Assembly (NCBI GenBank): GCA_024648785.1 | Contig: JABYQB010000003.1 | Location: forward strand, 1 to 64,000 | Length of the DNA: 64,000 nucleotides | Origin: Candidatus Westeberhardia cardiocondylae | GTDB lineage: Bacteria; Pseudomonadota; Gammaproteobacteria; Enterobacterales; Enterobacteriaceae | Direction of reading: 5' to 3' | Shown: positions 45,489 through 54,751 of the stretch, in pieces | Layout: each line of letters begins with the position of its first letter | How positions within the stretch are numbered: position 1 is the first letter of the stretch | Translations under genes and position numbers: made by a program | The notes under the pieces: model-generated | Seen by the model: only the letters and a program-made list of their open reading frames with translations | Databases searched by the model: none | Told to the model about the DNA's origin: nothing

Positions 45489-46230
45489 TTATTTTTTATA
45501 TTTGCATCTACATTGATCAAATAAAATTTTTTGTTCATTTGTAAGAAATAATTCATTAAATATATCAGGTCTTCTTAACCAAGTTCTAATTAAAGATTGT
45601 TTTAAACGCCAATAATAAATTTTTTTATGATTACCAGACAGAAGAATATCGGGAACTTGAATATTATTAAAATACCTTGGGGCGAGTATAACAAGGTGAA
45701 CCCAATAATCCGTGCGAAAATGAATCTTCAATTAAAGTTAATCTATTCTTTAGAACTCCCGGGACATATCGTGATATTGCATCAATAAGTACCATAGATG
45801 CTAACTCCCCCCCAGTTAATACATAATCACCTATAGACCACTCTTCATCTATTTCAGTAGAAACTAATCTTTCATCTATTCCTTTATATCTACCACAAAC
45901 AAAAATCATTTTTTTATTTAAAGATAATTTCAATACACCACTTTGATTTAATTTACAACCTTGTGGTGTAAGATAAATAACCTTTGCTCCTTCACCTAAA
46001 TAATTCTTAGCAGCATAAATTGCTTGTTTTATTGGTTTAGCTAACATAATCATACCAGTTCCACCACCATATGGTCGTCCATCAATAGGAAAATTAAAAC
46101 CATTGGAAAAATTACGAGGATTCCAACATGTTATTTCTAAAAAACCATTTTTAACAGCTTTACCTATTATTCCATAATCTGTTATAGAAACAAACATTTC
46201 TGGAAATATTGTAACTATACCAATTTTCAT
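45489..46230 (-). pseudogene. trmD: tRNA (m1G37) methyltransferase, frameshifted
   Basis: TrmD methylates G37 of tRNAs reading CUN, CCN and CGG codons and prevents +1 frameshifting; it is normally essential. The first frame (from 46230) gives [13 protein letters not shown], the SAM-knot motifs [15 protein letters not shown] and [13 protein letters not shown], and ends [10 protein letters not shown] at a stop. The second frame continues exactly at NNIQVPDILLSGNH, WRLKQSLIRTWLRRPD. Removing one T (minus strand) from the T4 run at 45669-45672 restores [13 protein letters not shown], aligned without gap to E. coli TRPEVLEGMEVPP. The restored length is 246 (E. coli 255). A sequence error is a serious alternative. 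Confidence 0.9.
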
Positions 46231-46569
46231 AAATTTCCATAAACTAAAAATTAGTTAATTTGCAAAACACGTTTATAATTATTATATAATAATGTAACTT
46301 AAAAAACAAATAAAAAATAATACTTATTAAAAATATTTAAATATTTACTAAATAAAATAATGTAAAAATTTAAATTACATATAATTTCGATTTAATAATA
46401 TTAAAATATCATGATATTTTTTTATAAATTCAACAAGAATAAATTTATAATTTAAAAATTATTTTAATATTGTAAAAAAAAATTAAAAATAAAAATATTG
46501 TTATAAATTAAAATCTATATATTGTTCATAAAAATTTAAAATAATTCAATTAAAATTGAATAATATAAT
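46231..46569. other. trmD-rpsP spacer, site of lost rimM
   Basis: 339 nt where rimM lies in E. coli. No RimM remnant can be read. An 18-nt AT-rich palindrome (AATATCATGATATT core, near 46405) is the only structure. Confidence 0.55.
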
Positions 46570-46809
46570 TTAGCTAACATCATTTATTAATGAAAAAACC
46601 CTTTTTGACATTACAGCTCCCTTATTTCTCCAATATTCTATTCTATCATTATTAAAATAAACTTTCTTTGAAATATCTTTAATAAATGGATTAAAGAATC
46701 CAATTTGCTCAATAAAACGACCATTACGAGGGCTTCTACTATCGGCAACAACAATTAAATAAAAAGGTGAATTTTTACTACCTCTTCTAGATAAACGTAT
46801 TTTAACCAT
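46570..46809 (-). CDS. rpsP: 30S ribosomal protein S16
   Basis: Small-subunit assembly protein. 79 residues (E. coli 82). MVKIRLSRRGSKNSPFYLIVVADSR and the block RNGRFIEQIGFFNP are hallmark sequences. A strong AAGGAGA ribosome binding site lies about 6 nt before the ATG. First gene of the minus-strand rpsP-trmD-rplS cluster and divergent from aroF, so the two share a 398-nt control region. Confidence 0.97.
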   Translation of the reverse strand: MVKIRLSRRGSKNSPFYLIVVADSRSPRNGRFIEQIGFFNPFIKDISKKVYFNNDRIEYWRNKGAVMSKRVFSLINDVS

Positions 46810-47207
46810 AACATATCTCCTTTATAAATTAAGTAAAACACATGAAAATTATAAAATATTTTAATAATTTTAAATTAAAAAGTCTGTAAAATTAAAAAAA
46901 TAGAATATTAAAATAACATAAAATGCTGTAAACAATATTAAAACATATAAATATCTAATATATTATAATTCAAATATATAAAAATTCACCAAATGTATTA
47001 AATTGTTTTTTTAAAAAATTAAATAAATATTAATAACAAAATCAATATTTTTATATATAAAAATACATAAAATAATATACACATTTTGTTATTAATAAAT
47101 TTATATTTACTACTAGTAAATATAAATTTATTATGTTAATATTCAAACAAATTTTATACTAAAATATAAATAAAAATTAACATATTATTATAATGAGGTA
47201 AATTCTT
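46810..47207. other. rpsP-aroF divergent control region
   Basis: 398 nt with no ORF. It holds the 41-nt palindrome (47093-47133), a TATACT -10-like element at 47155-47160 and a GAGGT ribosome binding site before aroF. ffh, which precedes rpsP in E. coli, is not here. Confidence 0.6.
47093..47133. repeat. 41-nt palindrome upstream of aroF
   Basis: Two perfectly complementary 20-nt arms (47093-47112 and 47114-47133) flank a single C at 47113; the core reads TTTACTACTAGTAAA. It lies in the rpsP/aroF divergent promoter region, 75 nt before aroF, and ends where the -35 of the TATACT promoter (47155-47160) would be. Position suggests an operator. The sequence does not match the E. coli TyrR box (TGTAAA-N6-TTTACA); the CTAG core recalls TrpR sites only loosely. 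Alternatively it is a structured leader or a cruciform-prone repeat. Confidence 0.85.
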
Positions 47208-48257
47208 ATGAAGAAAAACGGTGAAAATAAAAATAGTTTTTCTTTAAACAAAGAAACAACAATAATTACTCCAAAAATGTTAAAAAAACGTTTTCCATTA
47301 CAAGAATTAGACAAAATATTTATTTCTCAGTCAAGAAAGATAATAAAAAATATTATAAATAAAAAAGATCATAGACTTTTAATAGTTTGCGGACCATGTT
47401 CTATTCATGAAATAGATTCTGCTATTGATTACGCAAAACGTTTAAAAGAATTATCAGAAAAAACACAAAATAAATTATATTTAGTAATGAGATCTTATTT
47501 CGAAAAACCAAGAACAACAGTGGGATGGAAAGGATTAATAAATGATCCATACATAAATAATTCTTATAATATAGAAAAAGGATTACATATATCAAGATCA
47601 TTATTACTGGAATTAACTAAAATAAGAATTCCATTAGCTACAGAAGCATTAGATATTATAACACCTCAATATTTAAGTGACATGTTTAGCTGGAGTGCTA
47701 TTGGGGCAAGAACAATAGAATCTCAAATACATCGAGAAATGGCTTCTGGTTTACATATGCCAATAGGATTCAAAAACAGTACTGATGGGAATATAGATTC
47801 AGCAATAAATTCAATTATAGTGTCATCCAAAAAACATCATTATTTAGGAATAAGTCAAAATGGAGTAGTCTGCACAATACAAACTACAGGAAATCCAAAT
47901 AGTCATATAATATTAAGAGGAGGTCATAAACCTAATTATTATGAAAGAAATATTATAGAATGTGAAAATAAAATTAAACAAAATAACATATCTACATCTT
48001 TAATGATTGATTGCAGTCATAGTAATTCTGAAAAAAATTATAAAAATCAAGAAATAGTAGCAACATCTATATTAAAAACAATAAAATTAAAAAAATATTC
48101 AATAATTGGAATTATGTTAGAAAGCCATATTAATTCTGGAAATCAACAAATAAATGTAAAAAAAGATAAAATGAAATATGGAGTTTCAATTACAGATGCT
48201 TGCATAAGTTGGGAAAAAACAGAAAAACTAATTCTAAAAATACATGATGAACTATAA
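47208..48257 (+). CDS. aroF: DAHP synthase, AroF type
   Basis: First enzyme of the shikimate pathway, condensing PEP and erythrose 4-phosphate. 349 residues (E. coli AroF 356). Landmarks are VCGPCSIH, FEKPRTTVGWKGLINDP, GARTIESQ, HREMASGL, HIILRGGHKPNY, DCSHSNS and YGVSITDACISWE, including the metal-binding C, H, E and D. Similarity (ITPKMLKKRFPLQEL) and linkage to tyrA mark it as AroF, the Tyr-regulated isozyme. E. coli P148 is I150 and E. coli S181 is H183; changes at these positions relieve feedback inhibition in AroF or AroG. tyrA starts 14 nt downstream. GAGGT precedes the ATG. Confidence 0.96.
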   Translation: MKKNGENKNSFSLNKETTIITPKMLKKRFPLQELDKIFISQSRKIIKNIINKKDHRLLIVCGPCSIHEIDSAIDYAKRLKELSEKTQNKLYLVMRSYFEKPRTTVGWKGLINDPYINNSYNIEKGLHISRSLLLELTKIRIPLATEALDIITPQYLSDMFSWSAIGARTIESQIHREMASGLHMPIGFKNSTDGNIDSAINSIIVSSKKHHYLGISQNGVVCTIQTTGNPNSHIILRGGHKPNYYERNIIECENKIKQNNISTSLMIDCSHSNSEKNYKNQEIVATSILKTIKLKKYSIIGIMLESHINSGNQQINVKKDKMKYGVSITDACISWEKTEKLILKIHDEL

Positions 48258-48271
48258 AATTTAGGTAAAAT

Positions 48272-49408
48272 ATGACATTAAAAGAAGATCTTAAAACATT
48301 GAGAGAAAAAATAAATAATACAGATAAGTCTTTAATGAATTTAATACATGAACGTTTATTAATTGTAACAAAAATTGGAATTTTAAAAAAACAACATGGA
48401 TTACCTATATATGATCCTAAAAGAGAACAAAAATTAATTAACAACAAAAAAAAATATGCAAAAATATTAAATATTTCTAAAAACTTTATAGAAAACATAT
48501 TTTACAACATTATTAAAGAATCATATAAAATAGAAGAAAATATAGGATTTAAAACATTAAATAAAAACATAGGACCTATAGTAATTATAGGAGGCCATGG
48601 TAACATGGGAAGTTTTTTTGAAAAAATGTTATCTCTTTCAGGATATGAAATTATTCTTTTTGGTAGGAAAGATTGGGAAAATTCTAATACAATATTAAAA
48701 AATACTAAATTAATAGTAATCAGTGTCCCTATACACTCAACAATAAAAGTAATTAAACAACTTCCTACACTTAAAAATGATTGTATTTTAGTAGATGTTA
48801 CATCAATAAAACATGAACCAATTCAAACCATGTTAAAAATACACGATGGTCCAGTTCTTGGGTTACATCCTATATTTAATCCTAAATCCAACGATACAGC
48901 TTCAAGAAAAACTATGATATATTGTCATGGAAGACAACAAAAATCTTATCAATGGATACTAGATCAAATACAAATGTGGGGTATAACTTTATATAACATG
49001 GAAACAATTGAACATGATAAATATATGTTATTATCTCAATCATTAAGACATTTTATATATTTTACATATGGAATATTTTTAGAAGAAAAAAATATTGATA
49101 TAAAAAAATTGTTCAAAATGTCACCACCAATTTATCAAATAGAACTAACAATGATAGGAAGATTATTTTCCCAGGATCCAGAATTATGTTTCGATATTAT
49201 AACTTCACAGCCGGAAATTTCATTTTTAGTAGATGCATATCAAAAATGTTTAAAAAAAACAATTAAATTAGTAAACAAAAACAAAGAAAAAAAAACATTT
49301 TTTAAATATTTTAAAAAAACCAAATTCTCTCTTGGAGAATATACAGAACAATTAAAAATAAATAGCGATAATATATTAAATAATTTAAATTTACACAAGA
49401 ATAAATAA
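48272..49408 (+). CDS. tyrA: Chorismate mutase/prephenate dehydrogenase
   Basis: Converts chorismate to prephenate and then 4-hydroxyphenylpyruvate (HPP). 378 residues (E. coli 373). The N-terminal mutase domain (1-90) has LKTLREKINNTDKSLMNLIHERL and HGLPIYDPKRE. The dehydrogenase domain has the NAD motif IGGHGNMGS, the catalytic histidine in LGLHPIF, LRHF and the prephenate arginine in MIGRLF. Relative to E. coli, M53 is L and A354 is T; M53I with A354V is a known feedback-resistant combination. Operon with aroF. pheA, its E. coli neighbour, is absent, so prephenate is probably committed to HPP. Confidence 0.96.
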   Translation: MTLKEDLKTLREKINNTDKSLMNLIHERLLIVTKIGILKKQHGLPIYDPKREQKLINNKKKYAKILNISKNFIENIFYNIIKESYKIEENIGFKTLNKNIGPIVIIGGHGNMGSFFEKMLSLSGYEIILFGRKDWENSNTILKNTKLIVISVPIHSTIKVIKQLPTLKNDCILVDVTSIKHEPIQTMLKIHDGPVLGLHPIFNPKSNDTASRKTMIYCHGRQQKSYQWILDQIQMWGITLYNMETIEHDKYMLLSQSLRHFIYFTYGIFLEEKNIDIKKLFKMSPPIYQIELTMIGRLFSQDPELCFDIITSQPEISFLVDAYQKCLKKTIKLVNKNKEKKTFFKYFKKTKFSLGEYTEQLKINSDNILNNLNLHKNK

Positions 49409-49872
49409 AATAAAAATTATTAAAATATTAAAATATTTTTAATAATATTAATTACATTTAAGAAACAAATTTCGTAAAATTCAAAAAATGAAAAATTTAA
49501 TAAATTAGATAACATAAAAATAAAAACATAAAAATTTCAAATTATTAAAAAATACAAAATATATACACACATTACAACTAAACAAATAGTAACAAATAAC
49601 CATTAAACAACAAACATTATCATATAAAAATTAAAAATAAAACTTATTATAAATAATACAAAAATAAAACAATACCAAAATATACTATATACATATATTA
49701 ATTATAAATATTAAAAATTATTTACATCATATAATTACTGTATTACTTAATATATAAAAATAAATCATTATTTAATATAACGATATAAATCATAATTTTA
49801 AAATAATTAATAATAAAATATAATCAAAAAAAATATGTAATAATATTATAAAAATTCTATATATATTCAAAT
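49409..49872. other. tyrA-rluD spacer, site of lost pheA
   Basis: 464 nt where E. coli carries pheA, raiA and bamD. No coding remnant is readable. A hairpin just after tyrA is listed separately. Confidence 0.6.
49416..49446 (+). terminator. Possible terminator hairpin after tyrA
   Basis: About 14 bp of complementary arms (ATTATTAAAATATT against AATATTTTTAATAAT, one bulged base) begin 7 nt after the tyrA stop. It is made only of A and T and lacks a clear T tail, so support is weak. Confidence 0.3.
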
Positions 49873-50840
49873 ATGAAAAAAAACTTTACATTACAAAAAA
49901 ATAAAAAAATTATCAATAATTTAATATATAAACAAAGATTAGATAAAGCATTATCTAAATTATTTCCTGAATACTCAAGATCAAAATTAAAAAATTTCAT
50001 TTTAAAATCATATGTTTCAGTTAATAATACAATTGTTACTTCGCCAAAAAAATATGTAATAGGAGGAGAATATATTAAAATACAAATAATTAAACAACAA
50101 AATCATACATCACAAAATATTAAATTAAATATCATATATAATGATCATGATATTATTGTGATAAACAAACCTAAAAATACTGTAGTACATACTGAAAAAA
50201 AAAACGAAATTGGTACAATATTAAATTCATTGTTATATTATTATCCATCAATATCTAAAATATCAAGATATGGAATAATTCATAGATTAGATAAGGATAC
50301 ATCTGGAATTATGTTAATAGCAAAAACTGAATTTTCTCAAAACAGATTAATAAATGATATGAAAAACAAAAAAATTTATAAAGAATATGAATCAATTGTA
50401 ATAGGAAATATTAAAAATAATGGAAGTATAATAGAACCTATTAAACGACATAAAAAAAAACAAAAATGATAATACATAAAACAGGAAAAAAATCAATTAC
50501 ACATTATAAAATTATAAAATCATTTCATAATCATACATATATCAATATACAATTAGAAACTGGAAGAACTCATCAAATTAGAGTACATATGAAATATATA
50601 AAACATCCAATAGTTGGAGATAAAAAATATGGAAAACCAACATCTAAAAAAGATAAACAAATTAAAAAAAAATATGCAAAAATACTATCTTTTTTTACAA
50701 GACAAGCATTACATGCTAAAACTTTAATTTTCAAACATCCTATTACACTAAACAAAATGAAATTACATGCACCATTACCAAATGACATGATTAAATTATT
50801 AAAAATATTAAAAAAAGAACAAAATAATAAAAAACAATAA
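49873..50840 (+). pseudogene. rluD: 23S rRNA pseudouridine synthase RluD, frameshifted
   Basis: RluD makes the pseudouridines at 1911, 1915 and 1917 in helix 69 of 23S rRNA. Frame one (49873-50469) has the S4 domain (RLDKALSKLFPEYSRSKLKNFI) and the catalytic aspartate in IIHRLDKDTSGIML, and stops after IEPIKRHKKKQK. Frame two continues with KTKMIIHKTGKKSITHY, LETGRTHQIRVHM and DRQALHA-like TRQALHAKTL. They join in an A9 run at 50452-50460. One added A gives a 322-residue protein (E. coli 326) aligned through RHPTKRTHM. All catalytic motifs are intact, so slippage rescue or a sequence error is likely. Confidence 0.9.
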
Positions 50841-50960
50841 AATATAAAATATATGTTATTTTCAATATTTATTTAAATATTTATAATAATATATTAAAAT
50901 ATTGAAATCAAATAATTAAATAAATAATTTATATTTTAACAAAACAAATTAAAATAAAAA

Positions 50961-53072
50961 ATGGAAAATAAAAACATATTAAGTCAATTTACTACTGATT
51001 TAACAAAAGAAGCTGAACAAGGAAAACTTGATCCTGTTATAGGTAGAGACGAAGAAATAAGAAGAACAATTCAAGTATTACAACGTAGAACAAAAAATAA
51101 TCCAGTATTAATCGGCGAACCAGGTGTTGGTAAAACTGCAATTGTTGAAGGTTTAGCACAAAGAATTATAAACAAAGAAGTACCAGAAGGATTAAAAAAT
51201 AATAAAATTTTGTCATTAAATATGGGATCATTATTAGCGGGTGCAAAATATAGAGGAGATTTTGAAGAAAGATTAAAAAAAATACTAATAAACATATCAA
51301 AACAAAAAATAGGAATTATTCTATTTATTGATGAATTACACACTATAGTTGGAACTGGTAACATAGAAGGAGCAGTAGATGCAGGAAATATGTTAAAACC
51401 AGCATTAGCAAGAGGAGAACTACACTGTGTTGGAGCAACAACTTTTAATGAATACAATAAATATATAGAAAAAGACGCGGCATTAGAAAGAAGATTCCAA
51501 AAAATTGTTATACTAGAACCAAGTATACAAGATACAATTGCAATTATAAGAGGTTTAAAAGAAAAATATGAACTACATCATAATGTACAAATAACAGATA
51601 GAGCAATAATTGCCGCAGCAAATCTATCTAATAGATATATTTCTGACAGACAATTACCAGACAAAGCCATAGATTTAATAGATGAAGCCGCTTCAAGTAT
51701 ACGTATACAAATAGATTCAAAACCAGAAGCAATTGACAAATTAGAAAGAAAAATTATTAAATTAAAATTAGAAAAAAAAGCATTATATAAAGAATCAGAT
51801 AAAAGAAGTATTAAAAATTTACAAAAAATTAATTATGAATTAGAAAATGAAATTAAAGAATATTCTAGACTAGAAAAACAATGGAAAGAAGAAAAACATT
51901 ATTTACAACATATTCAAAATTTAAAAAATGAACTCGAACAAACAAAATATTTAATAGATCACGCTCGTCGTATTGGAGATTTAGAAAAAATGTCCGAATT
52001 ACAATACGGTAAAATTCCTGAAATAAAAAAAAACATTTCTTATATTTCTGAAAATAAAAAAACAAAAAAAACCTGTATTTTACAAAATAAAGTAACTGAT
52101 ATAGAAATTGCTACTATATTATCAAAATGGACAAAAATACCAATATCTCAAATGTTAGAAAGTGAAAAAACAAAATTGTTATATATGGAAAAATGTTTAA
52201 ATAATTATGTAATTGGGCAAGAAGAAGCAATTATTTCAATATCAAATGCTATAAGAAGAAATAGAGTTGGGTTATCAGAACCAAATAAACCAATAGGATC
52301 CTTTATGTTTTTAGGCCCAACTGGAGTTGGAAAGACAGAATTATGTAAAAAATTATCTGTATTTCTATTTAATAAAGAACGTTCCATGGTCAGAATAGAT
52401 ATGTCTGAATTTATGGAAAAACATTCAATATCAAGGTTAATAGGTGCTCCACCGGGGTATATAGGGTATGAGGAAGGGGGTTACATAACTGAAAAAATAT
52501 ATAGGCAACCATATTCTTTAATTTTACTAGATGAAATAGAAAAAGCACACCCTGAAATTTTTAATATCTTATTACAAATATTAGATGATGGAAGATTAAC
52601 AGACGGAAAAGGAAAAACAGTAGATTTTCAAAATACTGTAATAATTATGACATCAAATTTGGGATCACAAATAATACAAAAAAAATCTTTACAAAATAAT
52701 TATATAAAAATGAAAAACATGGTTATTGATATAGTAAAAAAAAATTTCAAACCAGAATTCATAAATAGAATTGATGAAATAGTTGTATTTCATAAACTTG
52801 AAAAAAAACATATAAATAAAATTATTAAAATACAAATACAAAAATTATGTAATAGATTAAAGGAAAAAAATTATTTTATTTCCATTGACAAAAACATAAT
52901 CAAATTTATTGAAAAAATAGGATTTAGCCAAATATATGGAGCTAGACCACTAAAAAAAATAATACAAAAAAAAATTGGTAACTTTCTATCTAAAAAAATA
53001 CTTTTAGGAGAAATAAAACAAAATAAAAATATAAAATTAAAATTAATAAAAAATAAAATTACAATTACATAA
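50961..53072 (+). CDS. clpB: ClpB disaggregase without N-domain
   Basis: AAA+ chaperone that, with DnaK, extracts proteins from aggregates. 703 residues, against 857 in E. coli. It begins at [30 protein letters not shown], just after the E. coli internal start that yields the shorter ClpB isoform; the N-terminal substrate-binding domain is missing. NBD1 has Walker A GEPGVGKT and LFIDELH. The coiled-coil middle domain lies at about 260-390, and NBD2 has GPTGVGKT, the pore loop GYIGYEEGG and LLDEIEKAH. The 120-nt spacer upstream cannot hold the missing domain. It follows rluD, as in E. coli, with yfiH lost. Confidence 0.96.
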   Translation: MENKNILSQFTTDLTKEAEQGKLDPVIGRDEEIRRTIQVLQRRTKNNPVLIGEPGVGKTAIVEGLAQRIINKEVPEGLKNNKILSLNMGSLLAGAKYRGDFEERLKKILINISKQKIGIILFIDELHTIVGTGNIEGAVDAGNMLKPALARGELHCVGATTFNEYNKYIEKDAALERRFQKIVILEPSIQDTIAIIRGLKEKYELHHNVQITDRAIIAAANLSNRYISDRQLPDKAIDLIDEAASSIRIQIDSKPEAIDKLERKIIKLKLEKKALYKESDKRSIKNLQKINYELENEIKEYSRLEKQWKEEKHYLQHIQNLKNELEQTKYLIDHARRIGDLEKMSELQYGKIPEIKKNISYISENKKTKKTCILQNKVTDIEIATILSKWTKIPISQMLESEKTKLLYMEKCLNNYVIGQEEAIISISNAIRRNRVGLSEPNKPIGSFMFLGPTGVGKTELCKKLSVFLFNKERSMVRIDMSEFMEKHSISRLIGAPPGYIGYEEGGYITEKIYRQPYSLILLDEIEKAHPEIFNILLQILDDGRLTDGKGKTVDFQNTVIIMTSNLGSQIIQKKSLQNNYIKMKNMVIDIVKKNFKPEFINRIDEIVVFHKLEKKHINKIIKIQIQKLCNRLKEKNYFISIDKNIIKFIEKIGFSQIYGARPLKKIIQKKIGNFLSKKILLGEIKQNKNIKLKLIKNKITIT

Positions 53073-53459
53073 ATAAATCATGTAAAAATTATAAATAATT
53101 TTGTTAAAATATCTCAAAAATAATTTTCAATGTATTAAATATACAAAATATATTAATTTATTTAAACAAATTCAAAACTTAAAAATAAATTTTGATACTT
53201 ACATTTTGTATAAAACTATATTAATTATTAATAATAAAATTAATAAAAATGAAAATGTTATTAACATATAAAATAAATATACAAATTTTATTATATTTAT
53301 TTTATTAATAATAAATATTTCAATATAAATATCTTATGTACTACATTAAATAAATATGTTAAAATTTACAAACATTTTAATAATGATTAAATGATATTTA
53401 TCATATAAATTTTATTAAATTATTTTATTCAATTTTTAATTATAATAAATGACATATTT
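53073..53459. other. AT-rich spacer, clpB to tRNA-Asp
   Basis: 387 nt with no ORF. A TATAAT at 53441-53446 sits 13 nt before the tRNA-Asp 5' end and could be its -10 element; no matching -35 is seen. In E. coli an rRNA operon lies next to clpB; no rRNA sequence is present here. Confidence 0.5.
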
Positions 53460-53533
53460 GGTGCGGTAGTTCAGCTGGTTAGAATATCGGCTTGTCACGC
53501 CGAGGGTCACGGGTTCAAATCCCGTCCGCACCG
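53460..53533 (+). tRNA. aspT: tRNA-Asp (anticodon GUC)
   Basis: Acceptor GGTGCGG/CCGCACC, D arm with TTCAGCTGGTTAGAA, anticodon stem CGGCT/GCCG with loop around TGTCACG, and T arm ACGGG-TTCAAAT-CCCGT, discriminator G. Closely matches the E. coli tRNA-Asp. CCA is not encoded; a T-rich stretch follows. It is paired with tRNA-Trp as in the E. coli rrnC distal aspT-trpT pair. Confidence 0.96.
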
Positions 53534-53547
53534 TTTTTTATTTATTT

Positions 53548-53622
53548 GGGGGCGTAGTTCAAACTTGGAAGAGCATCGGTCTCCAAAACCGAAAGTTGAG
53601 AGTTCAAGCCTCTCCGCCCCTG
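53548..53622 (+). tRNA. trpT: tRNA-Trp (anticodon CCA)
   Basis: Acceptor GGGGGCG/CGCCCCT (the first pair is G-U; E. coli has A-U), anticodon stem TCGGT/ACCGA with loop CTCCAAA, T arm GAGAG-TTCAAGC-CTCTC, discriminator G. The D loop is two nucleotides longer than in E. coli. Only 14 nt separate it from tRNA-Asp, so the two are likely one transcript. CCA is not encoded; a run of T follows. The CCA anticodon fits TGG as the only Trp codon and TGA as stop. Confidence 0.95.
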
Positions 53623-53977
53623 TTTTTTTATTTTTTTAAAAAATTAATTAAAAATTAATAAATTTCATATATAAAATTATTAACATTATCTTAAATTAAT
53701 AAAATAATATTTTTAAAATAAATTATTTTTTTGTTTTTTATTTTTAAAATTAAAAAAAATGAAAATAATTTAGAAATTAAACAAATTAAATAAAAAAACA
53801 AATAAAAACTATAATTAACCCATAAAAACAAATCAAATATTAAAAAATGGTAATTTTAACAAAACTTATTACAATTTAAAGTAATATTAATAAAACATAA
53901 AATATTAAATAAATAAAAATACTAATATCTTCAAAGATAATATCATAATTTATATATAAAACACATAAAAACAATAA
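53623..53977. other. AT-rich spacer, tRNA-Trp to map
   Basis: Convergent spacer of 355 nt. T-rich sequence directly after tRNA-Trp could help termination, but no hairpin is clear. Nothing else is seen. Confidence 0.5.
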
Positions 53978-54751
53978 TCAAAAATGATTAATAATTTTCG
54001 ATATTTTTTCATCAGACCTTAATGTCATAATTTCACACCCATATTTTGTTACCAAAACAGTATGTTCATACTGCGCGGAAAAACCATGATCTTTAGTTTT
54101 TACAGTCCAACCATCTTTCATAACTCTAACAAAACATGTTCCTACATTGACCATAGGTTCAATTGTAAATATCATTCCTTCATTTAAAATACAATCAAAA
54201 TCATCGGATTCATAATGCAATACATGAGGATCTTCATGAAAATTTTTACCAATTCCATGCCCACAATACTCTCTAACTACCGAAAAATTTTCCAATTCAA
54301 CAAATTTCTGGATCGATTTTCCTAATTCTTTTATATGTAAACCAGGTCTAACCATATAAATAGCCAAATATAAACTATTCTGAGATACTTTGCATAAACG
54401 TTTAGACAAAATACTAGGGCTACCAACAAAAAACATTTTTGAAGTATCTCCATAACAACCATCTTTAATTATTGCAACATCTATATTAACAATATCACCA
54501 TTTTTTAATCTTTTCTTATTAGAAGGTATACCATGACAAACAACTTCATTAACAGAAATACAAACAGATTTTGGAAATCCATGATATCCAAGAGATGCAG
54601 GAATAGCATTTTGATTATTTACAATATAATTATGACATAAACTATCTAATTCTCCAGTACTAACTCCTGGTTTAACATAAAATTCAACATATTCTAATAC
54701 TTCAGAAGCAAGTCTGCAAACAAAACGCATTTTATCTAAAAAATTAAACAT
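53978..54751 (-). CDS. map: Methionine aminopeptidase
   Basis: Removes the initiator methionine from nascent proteins. 257 residues (E. coli 264); a few N-terminal residues are trimmed. Metal ligands lie in NIDVAIIKDGCYGDTSK (two aspartates), EYCGHGIGKNFHEDP (histidine), FTIEPM (glutamate) and AQYEHTVLV (glutamate). Divergent from rpsB as in E. coli. Full catalytic set, secure identification. Confidence 0.97.
   Translation of the reverse strand: MFNFLDKMRFVCRLASEVLEYVEFYVKPGVSTGELDSLCHNYIVNNQNAIPASLGYHGFPKSVCISVNEVVCHGIPSNKKRLKNGDIVNIDVAIIKDGCYGDTSKMFFVGSPSILSKRLCKVSQNSLYLAIYMVRPGLHIKELGKSIQKFVELENFSVVREYCGHGIGKNFHEDPHVLHYESDDFDCILNEGMIFTIEPMVNVGTCFVRVMKDGWTVKTKDHGFSAQYEHTVLVTKYGCEIMTLRSDEKISKIINHF

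Noticed and set aside
53624-53660. Intrinsic terminator after tRNA-Trp
   Set aside because: A T-rich run is present but I find no stem before it other than the tRNA itself.
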